Source of the DNA: Cellulomonas sp. PhB150
Lineage (GTDB): Bacteria > Actinomycetota > Actinomycetes > Actinomycetales > Cellulomonadaceae
DNA length: 64,000 nucleotides
NCBI RefSeq assembly: GCF_003755175.1
Contig: NZ_RKHX01000002.1
Coordinates: 558,001-622,000, forward strand
Direction of reading: 5' to 3'
Below the pieces are notes generated by a model, which saw only the letters and a list, made by a program, of their open reading frames with translations, searched no databases and had not been told where the DNA came from. Positions 20,388 through 29,579 of this stretch are shown one piece after another. Positions within the stretch are counted from its first letter, which is position 1. Each line of letters starts with the position of its first letter. Position numbers and translations under genes: made by a program.

Positions 20388-21109
20388 TCGCCCCCGACGA
20401 GGTGCGGCTCGGCGCGGGTGTCCGCGCCGGGTTCACCTCGCGGCGGGGCGGCACGAGCCTGGCGCCCTACGCCGGGCTGAACCTGGGTGACCACGTCGGC
20501 GACGACCCCGAGGCCGTGGCGCGCAACCGCGCGCTGCTCGCCTCGTGGGTCGGCGCCGACGTCGTGTTCTCCACCCAGGTGCACGGGCGCGGCGTCGTGG
20601 TGCTCGACGCCGTGCCGGCCGGACCCGTCGGCGAGGCCGACGCGCTCGTCTCGTGCGACCCGTCGGTCGCGGTGGCCGTCGTGGTGGCGGACTGCGTGCC
20701 GGTGCTGCTGGCCGACGACCAGGCGGGGGTGGTCGCCGCGGTGCACGCCGGGCGGCCCGGACTGGTCGCGGGCGTCCTGCAGGCCGCCCTCGACGCGATG
20801 GTCGGGGCGGGCGCTCGCCGCGACCGGGTCGTCGCCGCGCTGGGGCCGAGCATCGCGGGCTCGTCGTACGAGGTGCCGGCCGCGATGCGCGACGAGGTCG
20901 AGGCGGCCGTTCCCGGCACGGCGACGCTCACGTCCTGGGGGACGCCCGCGCTGGACCTGCCGGCCGGCGTCGTCGGGGTGCTGCGCGCCCAGGGCGTCGG
21001 GTCGGTGGTGACGTCGTCGGCGGACACCTGGACCGATCGCGACTACTACTCCTACCGGCGCGACGGGCGCACCGGACGGTTCGCCGGCGTGATCCGGCCC
21101 ACCCATTGA
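20384..21109 (+). CDS. pgeF: Purine nucleoside phosphorylase, YfiH/LACC1 family
   Basis: A cytoplasmic protein of 241 residues. Family marks are [45 protein letters not shown] (with the metal-binding Cys) and [17 protein letters not shown]. Members act on purine nucleosides; some are annotated as polyphenol oxidase or PgeF peptidoglycan editing factor. The GTG start overlaps the ftsZ stop (GTGA), the usual place in actinobacteria. The YggS-type PLP protein often found next is absent here; a promoter region and sepF follow. Confidence 0.88.
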   Translation: MIAPDEVRLGAGVRAGFTSRRGGTSLAPYAGLNLGDHVGDDPEAVARNRALLASWVGADVVFSTQVHGRGVVVLDAVPAGPVGEADALVSCDPSVAVAVVVADCVPVLLADDQAGVVAAVHAGRPGLVAGVLQAALDAMVGAGARRDRVVAALGPSIAGSSYEVPAAMRDEVEAAVPGTATLTSWGTPALDLPAGVVGVLRAQGVGSVVTSSADTWTDRDYYSYRRDGRTGRFAGVIRPTH

Positions 21110-21171
21110 CAGCACACGGACCGACCTGCTGTGCGGGCGTGTCGCGCGCCGGACGGCGTGTCCCGCGTTGC

Positions 21172-21177
21172 TAGCGT
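21172..21177 (+). promoter_or_regulatory. Candidate sepF promoter (-10)
   Basis: TAGCGT lies about 90 nt upstream of sepF, in the 158-nt gap after pgeF. No clear -35 is seen. The same hexamer serves as -10 for ftsZ P1 and the SUKH-like gene in this window. Confidence 0.4.
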
Positions 21178-21267
21178 GACCAACGAGACGGACCCGCCCT
21201 GATCCGGGGTCCGGACGCAGCACCACCTGTAGACACGCCGGAGCTTTCCGGGGGAGGGGCGAGGGCC

Positions 21268-21759
21268 ATGGCCGGAGCACTGCGCAAGACGATGCTGTAC
21301 CTCGGACTGGCCGACGACCGCGGCGAGCACGAGGAGTACCTCGACGAGTACGACGAGGGAGAGGCTGCTGTGGAGCACCAGGAGTACGAGGCCCAGGTCA
21401 CGCCGCTGCGTCCGACGCGCGTCGCCACCACGCCCCAGCACGAGGCGCACGGCGCCGTGTCGCAGGCGGGCGAGCTGCGCCGCATCACGACGATCCACCC
21501 GCGCTCGTACAACGACGCGCGCAAGATTGGCGAGGCGTTCCGCGAGGGCACGCCCGTGATCATGAACCTCACCGACATGGACGACGCGGACGCCAAGCGG
21601 CTCGTCGACTTCTCGGCCGGCCTCATCTTCGGCCTGCACGGCGCGATCGAGCGGGTCACCGCCAAGGTGTTCCTGCTCTCGCCGTCGCACGTCGAGGTGT
21701 CGGGCGAGGCGCCCGCCGCCGAGCCGCCGACGCGTGCCGGTTTCTTCAACCAGAGCTGA
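21268..21759 (+). CDS. sepF: Cell division protein SepF
   Basis: A 163-residue FtsZ partner that anchors the Z-ring to the membrane in bacteria without FtsA. The N-terminus ([17 protein letters not shown]) is the amphipathic membrane-binding helix type. An acidic, variable linker follows, then the SepF domain ([47 protein letters not shown]). The ATG follows GGGGGAGGGG. yggT and wag31 downstream complete the usual divisome/polar-growth neighbourhood; no ftsA is present, consistent with SepF being the main anchor. Confidence 0.94.
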   Translation: MAGALRKTMLYLGLADDRGEHEEYLDEYDEGEAAVEHQEYEAQVTPLRPTRVATTPQHEAHGAVSQAGELRRITTIHPRSYNDARKIGEAFREGTPVIMNLTDMDDADAKRLVDFSAGLIFGLHGAIERVTAKVFLLSPSHVEVSGEAPAAEPPTRAGFFNQS

Positions 21760-21762
21760 CGC

Positions 21763-22041
21763 GTGCGGACAGTCCTGGACGTCGCGTACCTGGCGCTGCT
21801 GCTCTTCTTCATCCTGCTGCTCGTCCGCCTGGTGCTGGACTGGGTGATGGTGTTCGCGCGCTCGTGGAAGCCCACGGGCGTCGCGCTCGTCATCGCCGAG
21901 GCCACGTACACGGTCACCGACCCGCCGCTGCGGCTGCTGCGTCGTGTGATCCCGCCGCTGCGGATCGGGGCGATCTCGCTCGATCTCGCGTTCCTCGTGC
22001 TCTTCCTGCTCTGCTCCGTGGGGCTCTCGCTGCTGAGGTGA
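21763..22041 (+). CDS. YggT family membrane protein
   Basis: A 92-residue protein with two long hydrophobic stretches (about residues 8-34 and 70-90) and the family core TDPPLRLLRRVIPPLRIGAISLDLAFLVLF between them. YggT proteins sit next to sepF in most Gram-positive genomes; their molecular role is unsettled. The GTG at 21763 is three bases after the sepF stop, so the two are surely co-transcribed. Confidence 0.85.
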   Translation: MRTVLDVAYLALLLFFILLLVRLVLDWVMVFARSWKPTGVALVIAEATYTVTDPPLRLLRRVIPPLRIGAISLDLAFLVLFLLCSVGLSLLR

Positions 22042-22135
22042 CCAACGCGACAGACGGCAGCCCGGTGTTCACCGTGCCGGGCGAAACGCCGTCGAGATCG
22101 TCGCTGCCAGGGCGTGCTGCCCAGGCAATGTCCGC

Positions 22136-22141
22136 TACGGT
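22136..22141 (+). promoter_or_regulatory. Candidate wag31 -10 element
   Basis: TACGGT lies about 60 nt before the wag31 start in a 161-nt gap that also holds a small hairpin (GCCCGG/CCGGGC near 22060). No convincing -35 is visible. Confidence 0.35.
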
Positions 22142-22202
22142 GGCCCGAGGTGGTCGGTGGACTGCCCCGGCCTGACCAGTTCGACCGACAGAGGTGACGA
22201 CC

Positions 22203-22898
22203 ATGGCGCTGCTGACCGCAGACGAGGTGCTGAACAAGAAGTTCCAGGCGACCAAGTTCCGCGAGGGCTACGACCAGGACGAGGTCGACGACTTCCTGGA
22301 CGAGGTCGTCAACACGCTCCGTGACATCCAGGGCGAGAACGACGACCTGAAGACCAAGCTGGCCGCCGCGGAGCGCCGCATCGCCGAGCTGAGCCGCGCG
22401 GGTGCCCAGCAGGCCGCGCCGGCCCCCAAGCCGGAGCCGACGCCCGAGCCGACGCCCGAGCCCGTCCCGGCCCCCGCGCCGGTCGCGGCCGCGCCGGCCC
22501 CTGTGGCCGCGCCGATCGTCGCCCCGGTGGCGGCGCCCCAGCGCGGCAACGAGCCCGAGTCGGCGACCGGCATGCTCGCGCTCGCCCAGAAGCTGCACGA
22601 CGACTACGTGCGCAGCGGCCAGGAGGAGTCCGAGCGGCTCGTCGCGGACGCGAAGAACCAGGCCACGCGCATCGTGCGGGAGGCCGAGGAGACGTCGCAG
22701 CGCACGCTCGGCCAGCTCGAGCAGGAGCGGTCGCTCCTCGAGCGCAAGATCGACGAGCTGCGGGTCTTCGAGCGCGACTACCGCACGCGCCTGAAGAGCT
22801 ACCTCGAGAACCTGCTCGGCGACCTGGACAACCGGGGCAGCGCGCTGCCGCCGCGTTCGGGTCAGTCCCAGCCGGGCACCGAGGCTCACAACCTCTGA
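22203..22898 (+). CDS. wag31: Polar growth protein DivIVA/Wag31
   Basis: A coiled-coil scaffold of 231 residues that marks poles and septa and directs wall synthesis in actinobacteria. The N-terminal DivIVA domain is clear (LLTADEVLNKKFQATKFREGYDQDEVDDFLDEVV, then a coiled coil). A Pro-rich linker with PEPTPEP and APVAA repeats (about residues 75-118) leads to a second long coiled coil ending near residue 205. The ATG at 22203 was preferred over the in-frame GTG at 22194 because AGAGGTGA lies at the right distance. A strong terminator follows. Confidence 0.93.
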   Translation: MALLTADEVLNKKFQATKFREGYDQDEVDDFLDEVVNTLRDIQGENDDLKTKLAAAERRIAELSRAGAQQAAPAPKPEPTPEPTPEPVPAPAPVAAAPAPVAAPIVAPVAAPQRGNEPESATGMLALAQKLHDDYVRSGQEESERLVADAKNQATRIVREAEETSQRTLGQLEQERSLLERKIDELRVFERDYRTRLKSYLENLLGDLDNRGSALPPRSGQSQPGTEAHNL

Positions 22899-22942
22899 CG
22901 CCGACGCGCCCCGCGGGACGCGTCGCACCAGGTCAGCAGCAG

Positions 22943-22974
22943 CACGCCACGCCGGATTCACCCGGCGTGGCGTG
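22943..22974 (+). terminator. Hairpin terminator after wag31
   Basis: A perfect 13-bp stem (CACGCCACGCCGG with its complement) and a 6-nt loop, followed by TTGTGT. It ends the sepF-yggT-wag31 unit. Confidence 0.8.
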
Positions 22975-22997
22975 TTGTGTCCCTAGTCCCGCACGCC

Positions 22998-23003
22998 TAC
23001 AGT
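22998..23003 (+). promoter_or_regulatory. Candidate -10 of the DksA-like gene
   Basis: TACAGT lies 31 nt before the GTG start, just after the wag31 terminator; the gene also has a CAGGGGG ribosome binding site. Confidence 0.4.
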
Positions 23004-23034
23004 CACGTGACCTTGACAGACAGGGGGCACCGTC

Positions 23035-23490
23035 GTGGCCAACGACTCGCTCAGCACCGTCGACCTGACCGACTCCAAGGACTTCGCCAAGCTCGTGCGC
23101 GGCTTCCCCGTCCGGGACGGTGAGAAGGCATGGACCGTACGAGAGGTGCGCGACGTCGCCGACGAGCTCACCTCGGACATCGACCGCCTGACCTCGGAGC
23201 TCGCCGCGGCGGACGCGGAGCTCTCCGACCTGCTGCGCAACTCCGGTGACGGTGCGGGTGACGACCAGGCGGACTCCGGCTCGTCGGCGCTCGAGCGCGA
23301 GCAGGAGCTCGCGCTCGTCAACAGCACGCGCGACATGCTGGGCCAGACCCGTCGGGCGCTCGCCCGGATCCAGGTCGGCACGTTCGGCACCTGCGAGTCC
23401 TGCGGGCTGGCCATCGGCAAGGCCCGCGTGCAGGCCTTCCCGCGCGCGACGCTCTGCGTGGTGTGCAAGCAGCGGGAGGAGCGGCGCTGA
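23035..23490 (+). CDS. DksA/TraR-type zinc-finger protein
   Basis: A 151-residue protein with a coiled-coil middle part (about residues 35-105) and a C-terminal four-cysteine zinc finger CESCGLAIGKARVQAFPR..CVVC. This is the DksA/TraR C4 architecture, where the coiled coil enters the RNA polymerase secondary channel. The DksA-type acidic coiled-coil tip is not obvious here, so a direct link to stringent control is uncertain; mycobacterial relatives at this locus are simply annotated as TraR/DksA family. The GTG was chosen for the upstream CAGGGGG. lspA follows with its own leaderless promoter. Confidence 0.85.
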   Translation: MANDSLSTVDLTDSKDFAKLVRGFPVRDGEKAWTVREVRDVADELTSDIDRLTSELAAADAELSDLLRNSGDGAGDDQADSGSSALEREQELALVNSTRDMLGQTRRALARIQVGTFGTCESCGLAIGKARVQAFPRATLCVVCKQREERR

Positions 23491-23498
23491 GGCGCCCG

Positions 23499-23504
23499 TA
23501 GACT
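23499..23504 (+). promoter_or_regulatory. Leaderless-type -10 element of lspA
   Basis: TAGACT ends 6 nt before the lspA GTG; no ribosome binding site is present between them. Confidence 0.55.
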
Positions 23505-23510
23505 CCTGCG

Positions 23511-24143
23511 GTGCCCTCCAGCAGCCCGACCACCCGTTCCTCCGTGGCGCGCCGACGCCTGATCGCCACGCTCGTCGTCGTGACGGTCGTCGTGCTCGTC
23601 GTCGACCAGCTCACCAAGGCCTGGGCGCTGCGCTCGCTGACGCCCGGCGAGCGCACCGACATCATCGGTGACCTGCTCGGCTTCCAGCTCGTGTTCAACC
23701 CGGGTGCCGCGCTCTCGATCGCCACGGGCATGACGTGGGTGCTGACGATCGTCGCGATCGTGGTGGTCGTCGTCATCGCGCGCGCGTCGCGGAAGATCGG
23801 CTCGGCGCTGTGGGCCGTCGCGCTCGGGCTGCTGCTCGGCGGTGCGCTCGGCAACCTCGTCGACCGCATGGTCCGTGACCCCGGGGTCGCGCGCGGTCAC
23901 GTCGTCGACTTCATCGCGTACGCGGACTTCTTCGTCGGGAACGTCGCCGACATCGCCATCGTCGTGGCGGCCGTGCTGATCGTCCTCGCGGTGGTGCTCG
24001 GCATCCACCTCGACGGGACGCGGGACGGTGCGCGCGACCTCGAGACGACCGACCATGCGGCCGACGAGCCCGCGCCCGCCGCCCCCGCCCCGGCCGCCCC
24101 CGCGCCGGCACGCACCGAGGACGAGGCGCAGGCCGGTGCCTGA
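23511..24143 (+). CDS. lspA: Lipoprotein signal peptidase LspA
   Basis: The membrane aspartyl protease that removes signal peptides from prolipoproteins, 210 residues. Four membrane segments and the two catalytic aspartate motifs are visible: [17 protein letters not shown] and [12 protein letters not shown], with FNPGAALSI ahead of them. The last ~45 residues form a hydrophilic tail rich in Ala-Pro ([16 protein letters not shown]) that is not needed for catalysis. The 3' end overlaps the pseudouridine synthase gene by 8 nt. Confidence 0.95.
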   Translation: MPSSSPTTRSSVARRRLIATLVVVTVVVLVVDQLTKAWALRSLTPGERTDIIGDLLGFQLVFNPGAALSIATGMTWVLTIVAIVVVVVIARASRKIGSALWAVALGLLLGGALGNLVDRMVRDPGVARGHVVDFIAYADFFVGNVADIAIVVAAVLIVLAVVLGIHLDGTRDGARDLETTDHAADEPAPAAPAPAAPAPARTEDEAQAGA

Positions 24144-25071
24144 CACCCGCGCGCTGCCCGTGCCCGACGGGCTGGCCGGCGAGCGCGTCGACGCCGCCCT
24201 CGCGCGCCTCCTGGGCCTGTCCCGCACCCGCGCGGCCGAGATCGCCGCGGCCGGTGGCGTGCGCGTGGACGGTCGCGAGGTCGGCAAGTCCGACCGCCTC
24301 GTCGCGGGCGCGTGGCTCGAGGTGGAGATCCCGGACGTCGCGCCCGTCTCCCTCGAGGTGGTCGCCGAGCCCGTGCCCGGGATGGTCGTCGTGTATGACG
24401 ACGACGACCTCGTGGTCGTCAACAAGCCCGTCGGCGTCGCGGCGCACCCCTCGCCCGGCTGGACCGGGCCCACGGTCGTCGGCGCGCTGGCTGCGGTGGG
24501 CTACCGCATCTCGACGTCGGGCTCGGCGGAGCGGCAGGGCATCGTCCACCGGCTCGACGCCGGCACGAGCGGACTGATGGTCGTCGCGAAGAGCGAGCAC
24601 GCCTACACGGTGCTCAAGCGCGCGTTCAAGGAGCGCACGGTCGAGAAGGTCTACCACGCGCTCGTCCAGGGCCACCCGGAGCCGACGACGGGCACCATCG
24701 ACGCGCCCATCGGCCGGCACCCGAGCTCGGACTGGAAGTTCGCGGTGGTGGCCGACGGCAAGCCGTCGATCACCCACTACGAGGTGCTCGAGATGCTCCC
24801 GTCCGCCTCCCTCGTGGAGGTGCACCTGGAGACGGGCCGCACGCACCAGATCCGGGTGCACTTCGCGGCGACGCGGCACCCGTGCGTCGGCGACCTGACC
24901 TACGGCGCGGACCCGTCGCTCGCGGCCCGCGTCGGGCTGACGCGGCAGTGGCTGCACGCCATGCGGCTCGGCTTCCACCACCCCAGCACGGGGGAGTGGC
25001 TCGAGCTGACCAGCGAGTACCCCGAGGACCTCGCGCGGTCGCTGGCGGTGCTGCAGGACGGGTACGTGTGA
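24136..25071 (+). CDS. RluA/RluD family pseudouridine synthase
   Basis: A 311-residue enzyme with an N-terminal S4 RNA-binding domain ([30 protein letters not shown]) and an RluA-type catalytic domain. The catalytic Asp is in the motif [18 protein letters not shown], followed by [24 protein letters not shown]. It probably isomerises uridines in 23S rRNA like RluD, but the exact target cannot be read from sequence. The GTG at 24136 lies inside the lspA 3' end; lspA-rluD order is conserved in many bacteria. Confidence 0.92.
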   Translation: MPDTRALPVPDGLAGERVDAALARLLGLSRTRAAEIAAAGGVRVDGREVGKSDRLVAGAWLEVEIPDVAPVSLEVVAEPVPGMVVVYDDDDLVVVNKPVGVAAHPSPGWTGPTVVGALAAVGYRISTSGSAERQGIVHRLDAGTSGLMVVAKSEHAYTVLKRAFKERTVEKVYHALVQGHPEPTTGTIDAPIGRHPSSDWKFAVVADGKPSITHYEVLEMLPSASLVEVHLETGRTHQIRVHFAATRHPCVGDLTYGADPSLAARVGLTRQWLHAMRLGFHHPSTGEWLELTSEYPEDLARSLAVLQDGYV

Positions 25072-25586
25072 CCACCGTCGTCCGGGTGGACTCGCCCGAG
25101 CGGCGCGCCGCGATGACTGCGATCCGGATGACCGTGTTCGTCGAGGAGCAGCACGTCGACCCGGCGCGCGAGATCGACGCGCTGGACGACGACCCGACGA
25201 CGGTGCACGTCCTGGCGCTCGCCGACGACGGCACCCCGCTGGGCACGGCTCGGCTGCTCGCGCCGCACCACGGCGGCGAGCCAGCCCACATCGGCCGTGT
25301 CGCGGTCAGCGCCGCGGCGCGCGGGCTCGGCGTCGGCGCGATGCTCATGACGGATCTCGAGGCGCGGGCGCTGGACCTGTTCGGTGCGCCCCTCGACGGC
25401 GTCCGGGCGGTCGCCGTCGAGCTCAGCGCGCAGGAGCAGGCGCTCGGCTTCTACGCCCGACTGGGGTACGTCGCCCGGCCGGAGCGGTACCTCGACGAGG
25501 ACATCTGGCACCGCGACGCGGTGAAGATCGTCACGTCCTCGGACACAGGTCGCGGGTCGCCCGGGAGTGTCGGCGCGGGCACGTAG
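25068..25586 (+). CDS. GNAT family N-acetyltransferase
   Basis: A 172-residue protein with a GNAT fold. [20 protein letters not shown] near the N-terminus resembles the ElaA-like GNAT group, and [18 protein letters not shown] is the acetyl-CoA-binding motif; [10 protein letters not shown] is the usual C-terminal strand-helix. The substrate is unknown. The GTG overlaps the preceding stop (GTGTGA), so it is coupled to the pseudouridine synthase. Its TAG stop codon is part of the -10 box of dnaE. Confidence 0.85.
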   Translation: MTTVVRVDSPERRAAMTAIRMTVFVEEQHVDPAREIDALDDDPTTVHVLALADDGTPLGTARLLAPHHGGEPAHIGRVAVSAAARGLGVGAMLMTDLEARALDLFGAPLDGVRAVAVELSAQEQALGFYARLGYVARPERYLDEDIWHRDAVKIVTSSDTGRGSPGSVGAGT

Positions 25587-25589
25587 GAT
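25584..25589 (+). promoter_or_regulatory. Leaderless-type -10 element of dnaE
   Basis: TAGGAT ends 7 nt before the dnaE ATG. Its first three bases are the stop codon of the GNAT gene. Confidence 0.55.
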
Positions 25590-25596
25590 CGCCCGC

Positions 25597-28500
25597 ATGG
25601 CTGCTGCTGGGGGTTCCGACTTCGTCCACCTCCACGTGCACACCGAGTACTCGATGCTCGACGGCGCGGCCCGTCTGGGCGACCTGTTCACCGAGGTCGA
25701 GCGCGTCGGCCAGACCGCGATCGCGACCACGGACCACGGCTACCTGTTCGGCGCGTTCGACTTCTGGGCCAAGGCCACGGCCGCCGGGATCAAGCCCATC
25801 ATCGGCGTCGAGGCGTACGTCACGCCGGGCACCAGCCGGTTCGACCAGACCCGTGTGCGGTTCGGCCAGCAGGGCCAGGAGAAGGACGACGTCTCGGCCC
25901 GCGGCTCGTACACGCACATGACGCTGCTGGCCCGGAACAACGAGGGCCTGCACAACCTCATGCGCGCCTCGTCGCTGGCCTCGCTCGAGGGCCAGATGGG
26001 CAAGTGGCCGCGCATGGACCGCGACCTGCTCGAGCGCTACGGCAAGGGCCTGATCGCGACCACCGGGTGCCCGTCGGGCGAGGTGCAGACCCGCCTCCGC
26101 CTGGGCCAGTGGGACGAGGCCGTGCGCGCCGCAGGCGAGCTGCAGGACCTGTTCGGCAAGGACTTCTACTACGTCGAGCTCATGGACCACGGGCTCGACA
26201 TCGAGACGCGCGTCATCAAGGACCTGCTGCGTCTGGCGGAGACGATCGGCGCGCCGGTCGTCGCGACCAACGACCTGCACTACGTGCGCGAGGAGGACGC
26301 CGGCTCGCAGGAGGCGCTGCTCGCCATCAACTCGGGGTCCGCGCTCACCGAGCCGAGCTACGAGCAGGGCGGCAACCGCTTCGCGTTCGAGGGCTCGGGC
26401 TACTACGTCAAGTCCGCCGACGAGATGCGCCGCGTCTGGTCCGAGCTGCCCGAGGCCTGCGACAACACGCTGCGCATCGCCGAGCAGTGCGAGGTCTCGT
26501 TCAACACCTCGGCCAACTACATGCCGAACTACCCGGTCCCGGCCGGGGAGGACGAGACCAGCTGGTTCGTGAAGGAGGTCGAGACCGGCCTGCACGTGCG
26601 CTACCCGGACGGCATCCCCGACGACGTGCGCCAGCAGGCGGAGTTCGAGACCGAGGTCATCACCTCGATGGGCTTCCCGGGCTACTTCCTCGTGGTCGCC
26701 GACTTCATCAACTGGGCCAAGGACAACGGCATCCGCGTCGGCCCGGGCCGTGGTTCGGGCGCCGGCTCGATGGCCGCGTACGCGATGCGCATCACCGACC
26801 TGGACCCGCTCCAGCACGGCCTGATCTTCGAGCGGTTCCTCAACCCGGACCGCGTCTCCATGCCCGACTTCGACGTCGACTTCGACGAGCGCCGTCGTGG
26901 CGAGGTCATCCGGTACGTGACGGACAAGTACGGCGAGGACCGCGTCGCCCAGATCGTCACCTACGGCACCATCAAGGCAAAGCAGGCGCTCAAGGACTCC
27001 GCCCGGCTGCTCGGCATGCCGTTCGCGATGGGGGAGAAGCTCACCAAGGCGATGCCGCCCGCGATCATGGGCAAGGACATCTCGCTCACGGGCATCTTCG
27101 ACCCGTCGGACAAGCGGTACTCCGAGGCCGAGGAGTTCCGCCAGGTGCACGCGGCGGACCCGGACGCGCAGCGCGTGGTCGAGCTGGCCAAGGGCATCGA
27201 GGGGCTGAAGCGCCAGTGGGGCGTGCACGCCGCCGGCGTCATCATGTCCAGCGACCCGCTGATCGACATCATCCCGATCATGCGCCGCCCGCAGGACGGC
27301 GCGGTCATCACGCAGTTCGACTACCCGACGTCCGAGGGCCTCGGCCTGATCAAGATGGACTTCCTCGGGCTGCGCAACCTGACGATCCTCGACGACGCGC
27401 TCGAGAACATCGTGATGAACGGCAAGGAGCCGGTGGTCCTCGAGGACCTCGAGCTCACCGACCGCTCGACCTACGAGCTGCTGGGCCGCGGTGACACGCT
27501 GGGCGTGTTCCAGCTCGACGGCGGCGGCATGCGGTCCCTGCTGCGGCTCATGCGCCCCGACAACTTCGAGGACATCTCGGCCGTCGGTGCGCTGTACCGG
27601 CCCGGACCGATGGGCGCGAACTCGCACACGAACTACGCGCTGCGCAAGACCGGCGCGCAGCAGGTCACGCCGATCCATCCCGAGCTCGAGGAGCCGCTCG
27701 CGGAGATCCTCGGCACGACGTACGGCCTGATCGTGTACCAGGAGCAGGTCATGGCGATCGCCCAGCGCGTCGCCGGGTACTCGCTCGGGCAGGCCGACAT
27801 CCTGCGCCGCGCGATGGGCAAGAAGAAGAAGTCGGAGCTGGACAAGCAGTTCGAGGGCTTCTCGGGCGGCATGATCGAGCGCGGCTACTCGATGGCCGCG
27901 GTGCAGACGCTGTGGGACATCCTGCTGCCGTTCTCCGACTACGCCTTCAACAAGGCGCACTCGGCCGCGTACGGCGTCATCTCCTACTGGACGGCCTACC
28001 TCAAGGCCAACTACCCGACCGAGTACATGGCCGCGCTGCTGACCAGCGTGCGCGACGACAAGGACAAGTCGGCGCTGTACCTCGGCGAGTGCCGGCACAT
28101 GGGCATCACGGTCCTGCCGCCCGACGTCAACTCGTCGGCGGCCAACTTCACGGCCGTCGGCACCGACATCCGGTTCGGCCTGACCGCGGTGCGCAACGTC
28201 GGCGCCAACGTCGTCGACGCGATCGTGCGCTCGCGCGAGGAGAAGGGCGAGTTCGCCTCGTTCACGGACTTCCTCGACAAGGTGCCGGCCGTCGTCTGCA
28301 ACAAGCGGACCATCGAGTCGCTCATCAAGGCGGGGGCGTTCGACTCCCTCGGACACCCACGCCGCGCGCTCCTGCTGGTGCACGAGCAGGCCGTGGACGC
28401 CGTGATCGGCGTCAAGCGCAAGGAGGCCGAGGGGCAGTTCGACCTGTTCGCCGACGTGTTCGGCGGTGACGACGACCCCGGGTTCGCGGTCGCGATCCCG

Positions 28501-29151
28501 GACCTGCCCGACTGGGACAAGAAGCAGCGGCTGGCCTTCGAGCGCGAGATGCTCGGCCTGTACGTCTCCGACCACCCGCTGTCCGGCATCGAGCACGTGC
28601 TCGCGGCGGCCGCGGACGTCTCGATCGCCACCCTGATGGCCGACGAGCAGCGGCCGGACGGCTCGACGGTCGTCATCGCCGGGCTCATCACGTCGCTGCA
28701 GCGCAAGATGTCGAAGCAGGGCAACCCGTGGGCCGCGGTGACGATCGAGGACATGGAGGGCTCCGTCGAGATCATGTTCTTCGGCGAGACCTACCTGGCC
28801 TACTCCACGGTGCTCGCCGAGGACGCCGTGGTCGTCGTGCGCGGCCGGGTGCGCCGTCGGGACGAGACGATGCAGCTGCAGGCCATGGAGGTCTCGCTGC
28901 CCGACGTGTCGGTCACCGCGGACTCACCCGTCGTCGTCTCGATGGCGGTCGCCCGCTGCACGCCGCCGCTCGTCGAGCGACTGCGCGAGGTGCTGTCCAC
29001 GCACCCCGGCGTCACCGAGGTCCACCTGCGCCTGACGCAGCCGGGGCGGGCGACGGTCATGCGGCTCGACGACGGCCTGCGCGTCGAGCGGTCGCCCTCG
29101 CTGTTCGGCGACCTCAAGGCGCTGCTCGGTCCGAGCTGCCTCGCGTCTTAA
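25597..29151 (+). CDS. dnaE: DNA polymerase III alpha subunit DnaE1
   Basis: The replicative DNA polymerase, 1184 residues. An N-terminal PHP domain (FVHLHVHTEYSMLDGAARLG) is followed by the polymerase core with the catalytic triad region MPDFDVDFDERRRGEV and the motif GPGRGSGAGSMAAYAM, helix-hairpin-helix and clamp-binding parts, and a C-terminal OB fold (VVIAGLITSLQRKMSKQGN, GSVEIMFFGETY). The ATG at 25597 was chosen because it starts just before the PHP domain and sits 7 nt after a TAGGAT box; a longer in-frame version would run into the GNAT gene. Length fits DnaE1. Confidence 0.96.
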   Translation: MAAAGGSDFVHLHVHTEYSMLDGAARLGDLFTEVERVGQTAIATTDHGYLFGAFDFWAKATAAGIKPIIGVEAYVTPGTSRFDQTRVRFGQQGQEKDDVSARGSYTHMTLLARNNEGLHNLMRASSLASLEGQMGKWPRMDRDLLERYGKGLIATTGCPSGEVQTRLRLGQWDEAVRAAGELQDLFGKDFYYVELMDHGLDIETRVIKDLLRLAETIGAPVVATNDLHYVREEDAGSQEALLAINSGSALTEPSYEQGGNRFAFEGSGYYVKSADEMRRVWSELPEACDNTLRIAEQCEVSFNTSANYMPNYPVPAGEDETSWFVKEVETGLHVRYPDGIPDDVRQQAEFETEVITSMGFPGYFLVVADFINWAKDNGIRVGPGRGSGAGSMAAYAMRITDLDPLQHGLIFERFLNPDRVSMPDFDVDFDERRRGEVIRYVTDKYGEDRVAQIVTYGTIKAKQALKDSARLLGMPFAMGEKLTKAMPPAIMGKDISLTGIFDPSDKRYSEAEEFRQVHAADPDAQRVVELAKGIEGLKRQWGVHAAGVIMSSDPLIDIIPIMRRPQDGAVITQFDYPTSEGLGLIKMDFLGLRNLTILDDALENIVMNGKEPVVLEDLELTDRSTYELLGRGDTLGVFQLDGGGMRSLLRLMRPDNFEDISAVGALYRPGPMGANSHTNYALRKTGAQQVTPIHPELEEPLAEILGTTYGLIVYQEQVMAIAQRVAGYSLGQADILRRAMGKKKKSELDKQFEGFSGGMIERGYSMAAVQTLWDILLPFSDYAFNKAHSAAYGVISYWTAYLKANYPTEYMAALLTSVRDDKDKSALYLGECRHMGITVLPPDVNSSAANFTAVGTDIRFGLTAVRNVGANVVDAIVRSREEKGEFASFTDFLDKVPAVVCNKRTIESLIKAGAFDSLGHPRRALLLVHEQAVDAVIGVKRKEAEGQFDLFADVFGGDDDPGFAVAIPDLPDWDKKQRLAFEREMLGLYVSDHPLSGIEHVLAAAADVSIATLMADEQRPDGSTVVIAGLITSLQRKMSKQGNPWAAVTIEDMEGSVEIMFFGETYLAYSTVLAEDAVVVVRGRVRRRDETMQLQAMEVSLPDVSVTADSPVVVSMAVARCTPPLVERLREVLSTHPGVTEVHLRLTQPGRATVMRLDDGLRVERSPSLFGDLKALLGPSCLAS

Positions 29152-29158
29152 CTCTTGC

Positions 29159-29197
29159 GTTATATAACCTGGGGTGCAAACATCGGGTGATGCACCC
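29159..29197 (+). promoter_or_regulatory. Promoter/operator region of the ArsR-type gene
   Basis: GTTATATAAC (29159-29168) is a perfect palindrome containing the -10-like TATAAC. Then GGGTGCA (29172-29178) and TGCACCC (29191-29197) form an inverted repeat spanning the start codon. Both are candidate autoregulator sites; the AT-rich palindrome stands out from the surrounding GC-rich DNA. Confidence 0.5.
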
Positions 29198-29579
29198 GAT
29201 GGACGCGCTGGGGGACCCGGTCCGACGCCGGCTGGTCGAGCTGCTGGCCGACGGCCGGCGGCCCGCGGGCGAGCTCGCCGCCGCCGTGGGGGCGGAGTTC
29301 GGCATCAGCCAGCCCGCCACCTCGCGCCACCTGCGCGTGCTGCGGGAGGCGGGCGTGGTCGAGGCCGAGGTGCGCGGGCCCGTACGGCTGTACGCGGTGC
29401 GTTCCGAGCCGCTCGACGACCTCGCGGCGTGGGTCGACGACGTGCGCCGGTTCTGGTCGACGCGCCTGGACGCCTTGGACACCGAGATCGCCCGGGGTCG
29501 GCGGGCTTCCGCCGGTCGACCCGCACCCGCCGGCCGACAAGCGGCCGCCGGCCCGACTGCAGCGGAGGACCCGAGATGA
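29190..29579 (+). CDS. ArsR-family transcriptional regulator
   Basis: A 129-residue winged-helix repressor. MDALGDPVRRRLVELLADGRRPAGELAAAV begins the fold and GISQPATSRHLRVLREAGVVEAEVRGPVRLYAV is the recognition helix and wing. No ArsR-type cysteine metal site is visible. It belongs to the group paired with an SRPBCC protein, here encoded by the next gene with an ATGA overlap; such pairs usually sense small molecules or control the partner. The start could also be ATG 29199 or GTG 29187; a leader inverted repeat spans this point. The C-terminal ~25 residues are Ala/Pro/Gly-rich and poorly conserved. Confidence 0.85.
   Translation: MHPMDALGDPVRRRLVELLADGRRPAGELAAAVGAEFGISQPATSRHLRVLREAGVVEAEVRGPVRLYAVRSEPLDDLAAWVDDVRRFWSTRLDALDTEIARGRRASAGRPAPAGRQAAAGPTAAEDPR

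Noticed and set aside
23035..23490. Calling the zinc-finger protein DksA outright
   Set aside because: The C4 finger fits, but the acidic coiled-coil tip characteristic of DksA is not evident.
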